A program made the translations under genes and the position numbers. Shown here one piece after another: positions 1-12,500 of a stretch of 64,000 bases of DNA. Each line of letters opens with the position of its first letter. The stretch's first letter is position 1. Origin of the DNA: Asterochloris sp. CNOR1 (lineage: Eukaryota; Chlorophyta; Trebouxiophyceae; Trebouxiales; Trebouxiaceae); NCBI GenBank assembly GCA_963969365.1, contig OZ017763.1:1240001-1304000 (forward strand), given 5' to 3'. The notes under the pieces were generated by a model. The model was not told where the DNA came from and searched no databases. It saw only the letters and a list, made by a program, of their open reading frames with translations.

Positions 1-533
1 TTAGGTTGACGACCCACTGCTGCCGGACCAGCAGCAGGCCTGAGGAGAGGCACCTGCCCACAGCTGAGCCCGCACCTGACGACAAGGCTGCTGAGCAGGT
101 GCGGCAGCTACCTCCCCGCCTAGCTGCCGAGGCATGCTGCCAGGCTACATCTGCGCGGAAGCTTCAAGGCAGCGTGTAGGATGGCAACACCTGCATCAAT
201 GCGCTGGGGCTGCTGCTCCTGCATAGTACAAAGCGCACACCGCCTGCTGTGCTGGGTAACTCTGGACATGCCAGCTGAAGTTCCATGCAGTGCCGTGCTG
301 CATGCACCTGTCAGCTGGGGACCTGCTGATGCAAGCCAGACCAGCAGCCGCACTGAACTGACTGGGCGTGTGTTGCAGGCACACACTGCTGCTCTGATGC
401 TGCCCATGTGAGACAGCATCAGAGCAGCAAAGGGTTGTAAGCCCAGGCTCACCTCCCGAGCCCTGCGCCCCATTGTAGGCACAGCCGGCACAACAGCCTG
501 GGTCAGCCTCAGCACAGGCCCTGCTGCCCAGCC

Positions 534-2847
534 ATGCTGCCACCTGAATTGCCCCTGTGGCAGGAGGTGGCCAGCAACATCCCCGCAGCTGGCAGCTCGT
601 CGCTGTCTGACTGCCTGCCTGCCACCCTGCCTGGGCCTGAGGGGACCCTGCGGTCTCAGGTGCTGGGGCCGGCAGGCATGGAAGAATTCCTGTATCTCCT
701 CACAAGGCGCACATTGCCTGTTTCAGAGGCCGCCCTTTGTGATTTGATGAGGCAGGTCAGTCCTCCCCAAAGAGGTGGCAAGGGCTGATGCTCGCATTCG
801 GGTTACCTTGACACACCTGTTAGCACTGCTTGCGTGCTTTGCTTCAGCAGCATCACAGAGTACCAGCTTGCGGTACAGGGGCTCTTGCGCCCTGCCAGTT
901 CTGTCTTTAGGGCTGTAGACTAGGGCTTGCGTTGCTGTAGGTCAAGGAGGAGGGTGCCAGAAGGGGCTCACCCCTGCTGCCAGGTAAGATCTGCTGTACC
1001 TTCCGGCCAGCTGGGACCTCCTGCAGCTGCGTGCAGCAGACCTGTTTGCAGCCCTTGTCCCTGCCTTCCCCTGCTTCCTGTTGGCAGGTCCCGCCCATGC
1101 GTGCTGCGGGCCTGTGTGCAGTGCATGAGTCCGTCGCATGCAGAATCATCCCCTGCAAGACTGTGCCACGGCAGGTGCCCCACAACGTGCAATCTTCTGC
1201 TGTGCAGGCTACACACCAGAGGTGCTTGCTGTGTTGAGGAGGCTGCGCCTGGATGGACGTGAGCCGCTCACAAGGGACGCCTGTGGGGAGCGCTCTCTGT
1301 CGCTGGATGGAGTGACAACAGCCTGTCGCTACATTCGTCTGGACGATGGCATCCCCGCCAGTTTTTATGATGTATTACCAAAGTCTCCTTGCTGGAACTA
1401 CATGCTCCAGTGAGTGCGGTACCACCTGCGAGTGCAGCATTGTGTTGCTGCCACCCAGGCCTGCCAGCAGCTGCGAGGCTTGTTCGTGTGTGCGGTGCCC
1501 CACACTGCGCTGCCGCGCACTCTGCCGAATTGCCTTGCTGTTGCTTGAGCAATCTGGCTGTCTGCGGGCAAGGCTGTGGTATCACTGCTTTGGGCTTCTC
1601 TGCAGCCTGTCTTGAGACAATACTGCTAATACCTGACACGCTCTGGCAGCCGAAAGGCCTTGGCTGTGTATGCATGAAGCGCTGCACTGTTGCCAAATTG
1701 AAGATAGCATCGTCTGGCTCCCCTGGCTGCAGCTGAGTAAACCAGAGTGCCGCTTAGGCAACCGTGGTGGCTGCTGTTGCTAGATCAGTGCCACAGCAGG
1801 GTACCAGCTGAAGAGGTTTGGCTGCCCTTGCCACAGCAATACTGCAGCAGAACCAATTGCGCAGGTGTTGGCCCTGTTGGTGCAGCGAAACGGTGGTCCT
1901 AATTGCTGCAACAGAAGTGCAACAGAACTGCAGCAGAGCGCCCAGCCGGGCAGTCCTGGCCCTGCCAACCTGCAGCAGGGACTCAGCCGCAGCATGCAGC
2001 AGCGAAGCCTCCTGTAGCTCAATGCTGCAACAGCGGCAGGCAGCTCAGCTTGATCAGCCTGCAGTCCAGCTCCTGCAGCCTGTCTGGTCACGGTGCTTGT
2101 GCCCCACGCTTCTGCTGGACACTGCCTGCAGAGCCAGGCATGCCGACGGGCCCCCATCTGTGTACCCCCTGGAGCTCACAGTGCTCTTCCACAGCGAGCA
2201 TAAGTTCGAGTGCAGCCGGAAGTTACCAGGGTACCAGGGCCCCCTCACCTCCAATGGAGGCTGAGCTGCACATGCAGAGGCTGGAGTACAAGTGGCAGCG
2301 GCAGCCCCAGAGCATCTGGTGCTCCGGCGACAAAGTCTACTTTCTACGAGAGTAAGCGTGCCACCTGGACTCTGTGCGTCTAGCCTTCTGCAGACGCTTG
2401 ACCTCACCTTCGTGCCGTTGCCCTTGGGGAGTGTGCAGCCGTGCCAGAGCGGAGAAACCTGCTGAGTATGTCACGCTGCTGCATCCCCTGAGTTTGATAG
2501 CTTTGCACAAAGAACCCAGCTCTGAGCTGCTTTCCATCACTTCATGGGGCTGGGGCTGCATGCCTGCAGCGTGAGCACACCTTGCTTCCTTGCGGCATGT
2601 TCCCTTAAAGAGCACAGCTAGCCATCAATGCTTGCTTAGGACAAATGACAGCAGGGTCCGCCTTTTGAGGCAGTCCCCTTCCTTCAGCGACATGTAGACA
2701 GGGTGCCGCTCTGCCTGCAGCTATGCAAGAGGCCAAGATCTAGACGATGCAGTCCATGAGCTGGTGAGGAAAGAGCCCTTCCCCGGCATTTGGGCAGACC
2801 AGGGGCGCCATGACTTGGCTGGGCTGGTGATGCAGCAGCTCCTTCAG
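534..2847 (+). CDS. Unrecognised multi-exon gene (exon fragments)
   Basis: I do not recognise this protein. Four stretches look coding and are bounded by plausible splice sites. The first is 534-755, opening with ATG and ending CAG|GTCAGT; it is Leu/Pro-rich. The second is 1208-1408, ending CCA|GTGAGT and containing RYIRLDDGIPASFYDVLPK. The third spans about 2140-2351 and carries SVYPLELTVLFHSEHKFEC and later RLEYKWQRQPQSIW; these two parts sit in different frames, so there is a tiny intron or a one-base shift near 2230-2260. The fourth is about 2731-2847, with GIWADQGRHDLAGLVMQQL before a GTGAGG donor. The phases of the first and second exons do not join directly, so at least one exon is missing from this model. 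Strand and exon nature are inferred from open frames and splice consensus only. It could extend into the recombinase gene downstream. Confidence 0.35.
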
Positions 2848-3140
2848 GTGAGGAAGTGGGTTTTTGCAAGACTGCAGCTGCATCCCTGTGGGCCTTTGCC
2901 ACCACTGGGACAACAAAGACGCCTGGCATCTTTTGCTGCTGCCATGAGGTATCCTGCAGCTGCATCAGATTGCGCTGGCCTGCTCATGCATTTGTGGTGG
3001 CTTAATGGATCCCTACTTGGGTACAGCAGGGCCCACTCTTGTGCACATGTGGCTTGGCTGCTCTGATGGGTCACACTGCTTGGTACTGCACTGCATGTTT
3101 GGCATCCTCTGCAACCTCAGCCTGACACAGCTTCCTGCCC

Positions 3141-6100
3141 ATGATCAACCATACATCAACCATGTCATCAGCCTGGGGCTGGCTGAGGACTACATTGCAC
3201 AACTGCGTGCCAGCTGCTCCCCAAACAGCCCTGCGTGCCAGCTGCTCCCCAAACAGCCCCCCTCCCCTCAGAGCGGCCATTGATCAAGCCTGCAGACACC
3301 TGTCTGGAGTAGTGGATGATCTCCAGCCAGTGCCGGTCTCTGGCCCTGGTGTGCACAGCTTAGAGACTCTGTGCCAGCAGAATGGAGCACCAGTCTCAGA
3401 CGCAGCAGTTGGCTTGGCAGCAGCCATGCCAAACACTCCTGAGGAGGAAGCTCGTATCCTACAGCTCACCCAGCTCATCAATGCCCGTCATGGTGCGGCT
3501 AAGCCACAGAATACAGTCCAGGCTGAAAAATCAGCTGCCAAGCTCTGGAGCGAGGCGCTGCATGGCCTTCACTCCTGTTGTTATGGCGCCCTTGAGGCTT
3601 CACAGGCCATGTCACTTCCACACATCGTCCTGCAGAGATACTGTGAGCAGGAGGCACACCGGTACCCTGATGGCGACCTCATGTCTCAGGCCAAGATTCT
3701 TGAGTTCTTGATGTGGCTTGTCGATGAGGCAGTGCAGCAGAATGGTGCTCGCTACTCGTTCAGCAGCGTGGGGTGAGAGGCCACTCCACTGCTGTGTCTG
3801 AGCTGCGCTCATGTCTTGCTCTCACCAACCTGTGGCCTGGTGCATGCAGTGATTATCTATGCCACCTCAAGGAAATGCGCAGAGAGCAGTACGCACAGGG
3901 CCGCATCACCTCAGATGTACCTGCACCCCTAGAGATCCAGGCAGTCAGGGACTTGGTCCGTGCACGTGGCAGGGAGATGCAGGCTGAGAACCTCAATGCG
4001 CAAGTGGCAGCTTAGGTGGGTATGGACCTCAGAGGGCCTCCCTGTTCTGAGGTCGATGTCGGTGGACTGTGGTGGGCTGGCATCAGCCTGGATCAGAGAA
4101 GCTGGCGTCTTTGCCCTGACCATGGCTTCCAAGCTGCCATCGGCCAGGAAGTCTCAGCGCTGGGTGTTCTCAGGGTTGGCTCAACAGATGACTGACATGC
4201 CTCCTAGCTCTGCTTTGTTCATCCACAGAGTCTCTGTCTTGAAACGTTCCAGCAGCTGTGCTGGCACAAGTCCAGTCGCTACTTGTGACTTTCATGCGTC
4301 AAGTTGCTGTTTGAATGTGCAGGTGGATGCCGCACTGAGTGCAGGGCAGCTTCGCCAGTCCCTGCTAACAGCTTTCCAGCAGAAGCAGTGGCAGTGGGCC
4401 TATCTGCTGAGGATGTCAATGACTTTCATGTCAGCCACATTGGGCCGCTCTGATGACCTGCGCAAGCTTCCCTGGAGCTGCCTGACACTGAGGACGCAGG
4501 ATAATGTGGGGCCAGTGCCTTCTGTGGCAATCCTGTTTGGTGGCATGCAGGGGAAGACTGTGAAGCTGGGCAGGTGGACATTCCTGGTGTCGCCAGGTAT
4601 GCGCATTCATGCTGTCAGACGCAGTTGGGCAGTGTGCTGCAGTGTGTTCTCAGTCATCATGCCTCCTCTGCCACAGGTACTGAGACCATTGCATCTGTCC
4701 TCAGGCAGCGCTTGCCGACCTGGCTGCCGCCACCTTCCACAGGGGCATCAAACTTGAGGATCTGGCCAAGTTCATTGTTGCCGCCCCTAGCATGCAGGGG
4801 AAGCCCATGAGTGGGGAGACTCTCAACGTTCACCTTCGGCAGGCTTTTGAACTTGCTGGTGAGCCAGTGCGTTGGATGCTGCAGCATTTGGACACGGCTA
4901 TCGGTGACATCTGTGGCTTGTTACACCTGCAGGCGTGCCTGTGGCAGGCTTGATGGGTACTCAGCTAAAGGGGAGGTCAGCCACAAATTTAAGAAGCACG
5001 GTGTGGAGGCGGCTAAGGGCGTGGGCATCAACAAAGCAGAGATCAACATGGCGGCGAGGTGGGCAATTCAGGCCATGCTGTGCATTCTGAACAGTATTGT
5101 CCCGCAGCTGACCAGTGTTTTGCCTTGCAGGCATGAGTCTGAGACCACTGACCTGTACTGCATCTTTGACCCCGACACAGCGCACAGGCTGGCTGGTTGG
5201 GGATGGGACTGGCACGAGAATCATCAATAGGGTCAGGCTGAGTTCAAGGTAAGACACTGCAGTGCCAGTGCTTCTCACGCAAATCACCAAATTGGGGGAG
5301 GGGGGGACTGACCTGATTGTCTTCTGCAGGCTGAGGAGGATGTGCTGGACCGCATCATCCCAGGCTTGACAGTGCTCCTGCGCCAAGCTGGCATGCGATG
5401 CCACCCTGCACATCCTTTGCTGGCGCCCTTAAGGGCCATTGACCACCAGCGGCAAGTGTTTGTCTCGAGCTGGCATTCTAATGGTGCAGAATGCCAGCTT
5501 GAGAATAGATTCATATGGGGACCAGTGGCTTCGCACCATCCCGCCAGCCGCCAATCGCCTTCTGCAGAGCGCTGTAGGCAAGCAGCTGCGGCAGGAGACG
5601 TGGGACAAACACGTTGCTGCTGAGGCGGTTCTCAGCGACAGGAATTTGTTGTTCACCAACCCAACGGTGACGCTGCGGCCCTAGGTGTTGTAGTCAAACA
5701 TGCATTGCTCTGAACCTTTGCCCTTCCATGTTGCAGGCTTTCTATTTCAAGACGCTGGGTGGAAAGGAGGCCACACCCTTTGCCCCAGTGGTGATGCTGC
5801 CTCAGGTGCCTCTTTCCAGTGTTCAGCCTCCAGCATCAGCCAAACCCGTCCCATTGGTGCCTCTGGCTTCACAGGCCAGCTATGGTGTTACTCTGCCGCC
5901 TCAGTCCCTCAGTGCGCTGAGCGCCTCGAATGAGAGGGACTCCGTGTTGTTCGAGAAGCAGGTGTGTGTGCACATGCATGCAGTCAATTGCCTTTCAGCT
6001 TGAGTGCCTGTGTACTGGTCAGACTGTACCTCCCCTTGTGAGCTGCAGGTCTGGAAGCTCTCAGAATTCCAAACAGTCCCAGAAGCATTTGAGGCGTTCT

Positions 6101-6414
6101 CCAAGATCTCAGCGGTGCCTTCAGACTTCCGCAGGTGGCATGGCAGCAGGAAGGAAGCAAGGGCCAGCAGCACGGCCTTCTCAAGATGCAAGAATGGCCT
6201 TGCTGCTGAGGTTGAAACCCGCATGGCTGCCTTGGGAAGCACCATGGCTGCTGTAATCGGGGCTTTAGAAGTGGAACGTGAGTGCATTCCCCCCACCAGG
6301 ACAGTCAGCTCACTGCAGCAGCTATGCAGCAGGTACAGCAGTGATTCTAAGCTGCTTGGCAAGCATAAGCAGAGCGGCCGAGCCTTTGGTTGTTGCTTGG
6401 TCTACATGAACTGA
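3141..6414 (+). CDS. Crypton-type tyrosine recombinase (DUF3504-like), multi-exon
   Basis: Tyrosine recombinases cut and rejoin DNA through a catalytic Tyr; Crypton transposons and domesticated relatives carry a DUF3504-like form. Coding stretches lie at about 3310-3775 (helical N-terminal, core-binding-like region), 3850-4014, 4322-4600, 4700-4860, 4932-5060, 5131-5220, 5328-5470, 5480-5684, 5737-5960 and 6050-6414. The block at 4322-4600 has the box-I context FMSATLGRSDDLRKLPW (first catalytic Arg) and then GGMQGKTVKLGR with a likely catalytic Lys. Box II at 4981-5060 reads SHKFKKHG, then EINMAARW, with a possible Tyr in TTDLYCIFDP; the canonical His-x-x-Arg is His-x-x-Lys here, so activity is doubtful. 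A Gly-Trp block (HRLAGW) and a YFKTLGG block match the layout after the catalytic core in Cryptons. The last 120 residues are helical with no known domain. No terminal repeats are expected for Cryptons and none were seen. Host domestication is possible because of the many introns. Confidence 0.65.
3225..3270. repeat. Short tandem duplication inside recombinase 5' region
   Basis: The segment reading gtgccagctgctccccaaac occurs twice in direct succession (about 3208-3230 and 3236-3258), separated by a few bases. The unit is about 28 bp. It keeps frame poorly and looks like a recent local duplication. Confidence 0.7.
5463..5504. repeat. Near-perfect inverted repeat (hairpin, 17-bp stem)
   Basis: Left arm 5463-5479 (tctcgagctggcattct) and right arm 5488-5504 (agaatgccagcttgaga) are complementary at 16 of 17 positions, with an 8-base loop aatggtgc. 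It lies inside the recombinase gene, between coding blocks. It may be a fold in the transcript or a small inserted palindrome; function is unknown. Confidence 0.85.
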
Positions 6415-6762
6415 AGATCTGCATGTCCGCGTAACCCTTTTCTCTAGGCCAATCAACCACTTTTGGCTTGCCACTGCACAACAGAGGTTCCACTACACTT
6501 CAACTACACTTGAAGGTATTACTCAGAGGGAGCTGGCCTACACATGTGATGGCTTTTTGGACCTGGCATCGGCTACACTTGAATCCCTGGTGGCAAAAGA
6601 GGACCTCCTGGGGGCTTGAAAAGGGCTGCACTCGCGCAATCCGTGCATCTGTTACAAAGTCATACGGTGTGGTACGTGGACGCACCTTTCACACCTGTGC
6701 TGTGGCATGTGTTTCAGACAAGTTCATGATCTTGTAAACAAGCTTGCATCATCTGGCCTTCA
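6415..6762. other. Gene-free interval between two converging genes
   Basis: After the last stop of the recombinase gene I see no conserved coding segment, RNA gene or strong repeat up to the end of the minus-strand gene at 6763. The ttcaactacacttgaa region at 6495-6515 contains two short related motifs, but nothing interpretable. Confidence 0.5.
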
Positions 6763-8762
6763 TCACATCAGCAATAACTGCTGCTGGCAGATTGTAACTG
6801 ACACATGCCCTTGCTGGCGCACGACCAGACGTCCATCCAGGAGGTGGGTAGTCCTTGAACAGCAATTGATGAATGCCTCCTCATAGAGCTGCTTCAACTT
6901 AAGAACTGTGAGCATCCTGGTGTTAGACTGCAACTTCCTGGTTGGCTCAAGGAGCCTGGATCTGTAACAATCAGGAGGGTGTCCCTCCAGAAAGTTGTGG
7001 TTGACCACCACCTCCTCCCTTAGGCTTAGCTCGTCTGGCCCCTGCAAATACTTCATGGTGCGCTTCCGCTTGCTGGTTTGCTCCTGTTTGGGTAGGGCCT
7101 TGAACTCCTCCTCATCATAGGCAGGGTTGGGGACGAAGTCACCCTCCACGCGCTTGGGCACAGTACTAAAGAAGCCCGGTACCTTCGGCAAGGTATATAT
7201 GGTGCAACCCACACTCTTTGCGGTGGCTTCCAGCAGACGCTGGAAATCCTCATAGTTTTTGCACTGCAACTCTGGACTCCCTGCCCTGATGGCCACTATT
7301 GCCACTTGCACTGGCCCTTGTCGTCCAGCACTACTCCTGGCACCTCCATGTGAAATTTCCAATCTCCACCACACATGAACTCCACTGTCCTGTGCTCAGG
7401 ATCCCTTGAGTGCCCTGGAGGCAGCAATACGAGCTTTGACAGCGCTGTAGGTGTTGGGAGCCTCAGACATCACAAGGAAATGTACATGCTCAATGCCTGG
7501 CTTGTGGTGAAGAGTGCCTGAGTACTTCAATGTTGTGTCCAAAGACATCCTTCAGAGTCGCCATGCTGTGGCGCGAGACCTGAGGCAGCTGGTCTTCATT
7601 GATGGTGATGTGGTTGACAACAATCTCGAAGTTGCAGTCTTGCCTCTTGCCGCTGCCTGGCTTAGACTTCATCATAGCCTGCTTTCCTATGGAGTGAGAT
7701 TGAAAAGCTCTAAGTAAGAGTTCAAAGTTGCCAGCGATCTTCTCGCTGCTGTCTTGCTTAGACTTCATCGTAGCCTGCTTTAAGAAAGTAGCCAGCTCTG
7801 TCTGCCTGAGCACCCACTGATGCTGAGCAGAAAGGACTGGCACGCTCATGCAAGCCCGTCCCCCCCTGACTTTTGGTGAATTTGGTGGTGCTCACCTGTC
7901 AAGACCTGCTGTATGTGGGGTAGCACAGATTCATGTCAAGCAGAAGGGATGGACAGGAGCACATGACAAGGGCATACGAGCCTCCACCCCTCCTGATATG
8001 AGTTTCCCCTCCCCTGACTTTTGGTGAGTGTGGTGGTGCTCGCAGAGTTCAGCTCTGTCTGCTTCAGCACAGACTGAAGTCAGCCAAGAAGGATTGGCGC
8101 GCCCGCATGAGCACTCCTCTTCTGTTTCTTGGTGTTCATGGTGACAATTGCCTGCCCAGACCAGCTTTGCTCGTCCTAGCACAACTTGATGTTGAGCAAA
8201 AGGGATAGACATGAGCACATGAGCCCCCGTCCCCTGGAATTTGGTGATTTCGGTGATGCTCAGCCACTGAAGCTTCATCTACTTCAGCACAGACTGTGTT
8301 GAGCATGACAATGACTGGAAGACATAAGCCCCTCCTCCCCTGGAATTTGGTGATTTTGGTGCACTCACCTGCCCATATGACAGGTCACATCCTCTGCTCA
8401 CCTCAATGTCCTTGATGCTAATGCTGCGTGATGGCTGTGACACAGCTGCTGACGCCTGAGCACTCAGCTTGGCGTGGTCCTCCTCCTCCTGCATTCTCTG
8501 CAGGGCAGTGAGAGCTGTGGGCCTGCTGGAGCCAAGGCCCTCTGTGAGCGGAATGCCAGCTTCCACAACACACCTTCTGCGCCTTTGCTGCAGCCAGTGC
8601 CTCCTTCTATTCTTGCTTCGTGATGCAGTTGCTGTCTGGGTCTTTCTCAGCGTCTGTCAGGAGGTCCCACCCCTTGCAGTTGATTTTGCGCAGCTCCATG
8701 TGCGCCACGAAGTGTCCCTGCAGGTCACTGAAGTGGTGGCAGGCAGGGCAGCGGAATGGCAT
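6763..8762 (-). pseudogene. Broken unrecognised gene with zinc-finger-like N-terminus
   Basis: The minus strand opens at 8762 with MPFRCPACHHFSDLQGHF, a Cys-x2-Cys ... His-x3-His pattern that could bind zinc. A segment rich in Ser/Gln follows (8566-8279), then 7849-7490 and finally a 6763-7300 block with KSVGCTIYTLPKVPGFF and a Lys/Arg-rich patch (SKRKRTMKYLQGPDELSLRE). Coding-like stretches appear in different frames with interruptions that are not simple introns, so I read it as a decayed gene with several breaks. A stretch with EHVHFLVMSEAP recalls a His-hydrophobic-His motif, but this is too weak to name a family. Its convergence with the neighbouring recombinase gene makes a mobile-element origin possible. 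Partner ORF, host zinc-finger gene and fossil element are all open alternatives. Confidence 0.4.
7860..8370. repeat. Degenerate direct repeats (ttttggtga units)
   Basis: Copies start near 7870, 8019, 8237 and 8343, each with a core like cttttggtgagtgtggtggt or gaatttggtgattttggtg followed by a CTCACC-type end. Spacings are about 149, 218 and 106 bp. A flanking segment (agggatrgacawgagcacatga) also recurs near 7945 and 8203. On the minus strand each copy carries GGTGAG, so these look like copied splice-donor regions of the broken gene. Confidence 0.7.
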
Positions 8763-8806
8763 GGTGGCCAGTAAAGCCGGGGTGCCGGTCAGGAGGGAAG
8801 GTCATT

Positions 8807-9552
8807 GACTTTCCTTTTGCATACTTTAAATCATTCATCACTCAAGAAGTCTAGGTGGGGCATGAGCACCATGAGTGAGCTCTGCCGCGAAGCAGGCCTT
8901 TGAGTTTCACGCTTTGTCGCAGGCGTTACATGGCTTACTTTAGGTCAGTTCTGGCTGAGGGCAGGTGATCCGGGATATGAGCCTCATTCCAGCTAAGAGG
9001 CTGCGTGTGCAACATGTGCTGCCTTACATCCTTTCGAGTCTAGAATCAATGTAGAATGTATGCAGACGTTTTCTTTGGTGTACAATGAATGCAGGATGCT
9101 TATAGAACGAACTCGTAGTCATAGTGCAGCTGACTGACATGAGCTGGCTCATTACCAAGGTGTTAAACAAAGGTGTGTGCACGACTACATTAATCAGCAG
9201 TGTGACACATGAGCGTCGTTTGACCAAGATCTTGGCTCTGTTGAGCAGTCAGGTTGTGTGTGTTCATGTGGTCAGGAGAAGGCAGGGAACCTGTCACATG
9301 TGCAGGACTCAAAGCCAAGTCAAGAACTCTGTGCGTCGACATAGTGGGCACCGGAGATGCTTAGCCAAAAGTGGGCAGCAAAGGCAACAGGCCAGCTGGA
9401 CTGTGTACTGAGCCCAAGACTGACTTCAGGCCGGTCAGGCTGCTCAGCCCCAGCGTGCGGCATAGGCAACCATGCCGGCGTCGCGGCGGCTCTCTGCCCA
9501 TCTGTCCCCGCTGGATTTTTGGCCTGTTAGGGTTTTGGAGTTGGCTGTCTTC
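8807..9552. other. Gene-free interval
   Basis: No conserved peptide, RNA gene or repeat array is visible. The stretch 8820-9100 is noticeably richer in A and T than its surroundings, consistent with intergenic DNA upstream of the broken minus-strand gene and downstream of the coiled-coil gene's stop at 9553. Confidence 0.5.
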
Positions 9553-12500
9553 CTAGATGTGCTGGCCGTGGGGGAAGCGTAGCTGGGCTGCCCGTTGATA
9601 GGCGGCAGCGTGGCTGCGGCTGTGTGCTGTGGCGGCACCACCTGCAGCGCACCACAGAGCTACAAGTTGCTTGCAGGGACCACCTGCAACGATAGAACAG
9701 CCAGGCCTACACCAAGCCTGGAGCACTGCAGATTGCAGCAGATGCTGCATGCTTGGCAAAAATGTATGTGAGGCTGTGTGCTTCCCCATTACCCTCTGCA
9801 GTGCACCACAGAGCAACATGTAGCCTATGTGTTGCTGAGCACGCTGGAGGATGTGCTTGACAGATTCCATGCACTGCCGGCGGCCAGGCACATATCATTG
9901 TTGACGAGTACAGATTGCAGGGAGACGCTGGCATCCAGATTGTGGAGGTGTCAAGGTTCAAAGAGCTACCTCAAGCTGGCCAGACAGGCAGGGGCACAGA
10001 TGCCTGAACAGCTGTTGCAATGCTGCCGCAAAGCTGTGTGGAAAGCGTTACCAGACATTTGCAGGGGCACAGCCAGCAAAGCACATAGCCCTGGCCGTGA
10101 TGATCATGCCATGCATGCAGCAGAGCAGAACATGAACCTTGCTGACCTGTCTCGGCCGTGTCCTGTTGAAGTGCTCCTGCTTGGGCCGGCCCAGCGTGGC
10201 AGGCAGGGCCTGCTGCTGCTGCTGCTGGGGGCGCCGCACTGTGGTCGGGTGCAGGGTGCCCCCAAAGGCCACACTGGGTGGCGGCGCTTGCCGGGCAGGC
10301 AGCGCAGCGCCTGGCTCCCCTGCAGGGCGGCAGACAGCCATGAGCTTGGGACCCAGGAGAGGTGTGCAGCTTTGCAGGCTTGTGTCTGTGCAAGCCCCTG
10401 TTGCTACTGCCCAGTTGGTTGCAAGGGGCAGAGAACAGCTTGCTGCCTGTGGTCATGAGCTCCATGTGCCTGTCTCCAGCAGTGCTCACACATGGCCGTC
10501 GAAAGCATTACAGCTAACCCATTGCAGCTGTGATAGGGCCATGCAGTGGGCAGGGAGGCAGGAGCTGGCCATGCAGCACTGCCATGGGTTAAGGTACCCT
10601 TTACTGCACTCACATGGGGCTGCTGCGTGCAGCAATGGTAGCACAGGCTATGCTCAGGCCACGCTGCAGATAGGTCCTGGTCACAAAGTTCACATCAGAG
10701 CACCACAGGCCACACATGGGTTGAGCTGCAGCTGACGCCGCTCATGCTGCGCTGGTGTGTGCTGCCTACTCAAGACCACCATGGCCCAGCCGTGCGCCAG
10801 TGGGTGCAGCTGCAGGTGGGATGCGTGCCCATGCTGCGTTGCAGCATTTGTCAAGCAGCATGGCACAGGCCAAGCTACCCTGATAAGCACTCACGGTGCG
10901 CTGGCGGTTGTGGCTGCAGGTGGGACGTGTGCCCATGCTGTGCCGGCCCATGTTGCGCTGCAACAGGAGCTCGGTACTTGGCCCCATGCATCTGCTGCAG
11001 GTGGTGGTCGATGGCTCCCGCCAGCTCCACACCCCTCTCCCTGCAGGCAATGCGACACTGGCTTTGGAATAGTTTCCAGTTGTGAGGGTGCTGCATATCG
11101 TATGAGAGATAGCGCCCTGCCAGCTCCGCCGCCACTCTCTGCAGGCAAGGCAGCACTACTTTTGACATTGACAGCCAAAGTTAGGGCGGAGCATCTGCTG
11201 CAGGAAGTCCTCTATGGCCACCGCCTGCAGCTCCTTTCCCTGGAGGCAGTGCAGCAGCTGTGCTGTGGAGTGCGCAGCGAGTGCTGCTGGCTGCTGCAGG
11301 TGGCGACCTGTAGCCCCTGCCTACCAGCAAGACCTGCAGGAGGCCTCTCAGAGTACAGTTGCTGTCTGCGAGTGCAGCATCTGAAGCCGCCAAGGGTGCA
11401 CAATTTGGCGCTGGGCCCCGCTGCACTGCAACACAGATATGCTGCCCGCAGTGATACATCACCCAACTGGTCCACATGAAGTGCTTGCAATCTGCAGCGC
11501 TGTTGCTGTCAGACACCAAGAAACATGAGTGTTGAGACAGCTGCTGCCAAGCACTAGCTTCGTGTTTTCCCCATACCCCAAAAAATGTCATCCAATTGAT
11601 GACATGCATTGTTGTCATCAGACAATCTGGGTTCTTGATAGCTGAATAACCCAGCAACCAGCTGCCTGGGACCCCACCTTGCTCCTTCTCTCGCCCGACC
11701 AAGTGTCTTGACCAGCCGGTCCGTCACGTTGAGCTGCTTCGAGAGTATTTTGGAAACATACTCTTTAAAAAACCCACCTGGAGACATACAGCTTCTCCAC
11801 CAGCTTGTCCATCTTCTCCTTGGTGCTGTCCAGGTCCTTCTTGCGTTCCATGACCTCGTTCTTGGCCTCTATGACAGCCCTGCAGATGCGTCAGCAATGC
11901 CAGCATGCCTTCATTGCCAGTGTTTCCCGGCACGGTGGACTGGCAAGCTCCAGAAAGCCCTGCTCAACCCTGAAGGTTTCATCAGCCTGCTCTTGCCTGC
12001 TTATGAGGTGACATCCCCACAAAGCCAGCATCAGCAGTTGCTTGGCAGCAGCAGCACTGGCCTGGAGTTGTGTCAGCCTGCCGCCGCCAGCGCTTCACCA
12101 AGGTGCCCACCATGGCAGTGCACTGGCATCGAAGCGTCACACAACCATGCCATGGCATGAGCCCCAGCAATGCAGTTGATGCCCCTGACGTCATGCAGCA
12201 GCACTTACGTGGAGGTCGCGTCAGCCTGCTGCCGCCAGCGCTCCATCTCGATGCCCATCATGGTGGTCCGATCATTGAGCTCCGTCTTGACACGCTCCAG
12301 CTCTGAGGCAAGGGCATGCATGTTGGCCTGTAGGGCAGGCGATACAGACATTCGCAGGTGCGCACACTATGCAGTGGGAGGTCGTGCTGAGCTGTTCTGC
12401 AGGAAGCATATCTCCCTGCAACCTTGCACCAGCTTGAGAGGCAGGCGCAGCTCTGGGGCAAGGCCACAGCCGCCAATATTGCATACAGAGTCGGCACAAG

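Noticed and set aside
8610-8622. In-frame TAG after ITKQE, suggesting a TAG-recoding code as in some ulvophytes
   Set aside because: All well-supported genes in the window end with ordinary stop codons, including TAG for the MFS gene, so the standard code holds.
9778-10458. 226-residue open frame on the plus strand
   Set aside because: Compositionally biased, overlaps antisense exons of the coiled-coil gene, and shows no recognisable motif; a shadow of GC-rich DNA.
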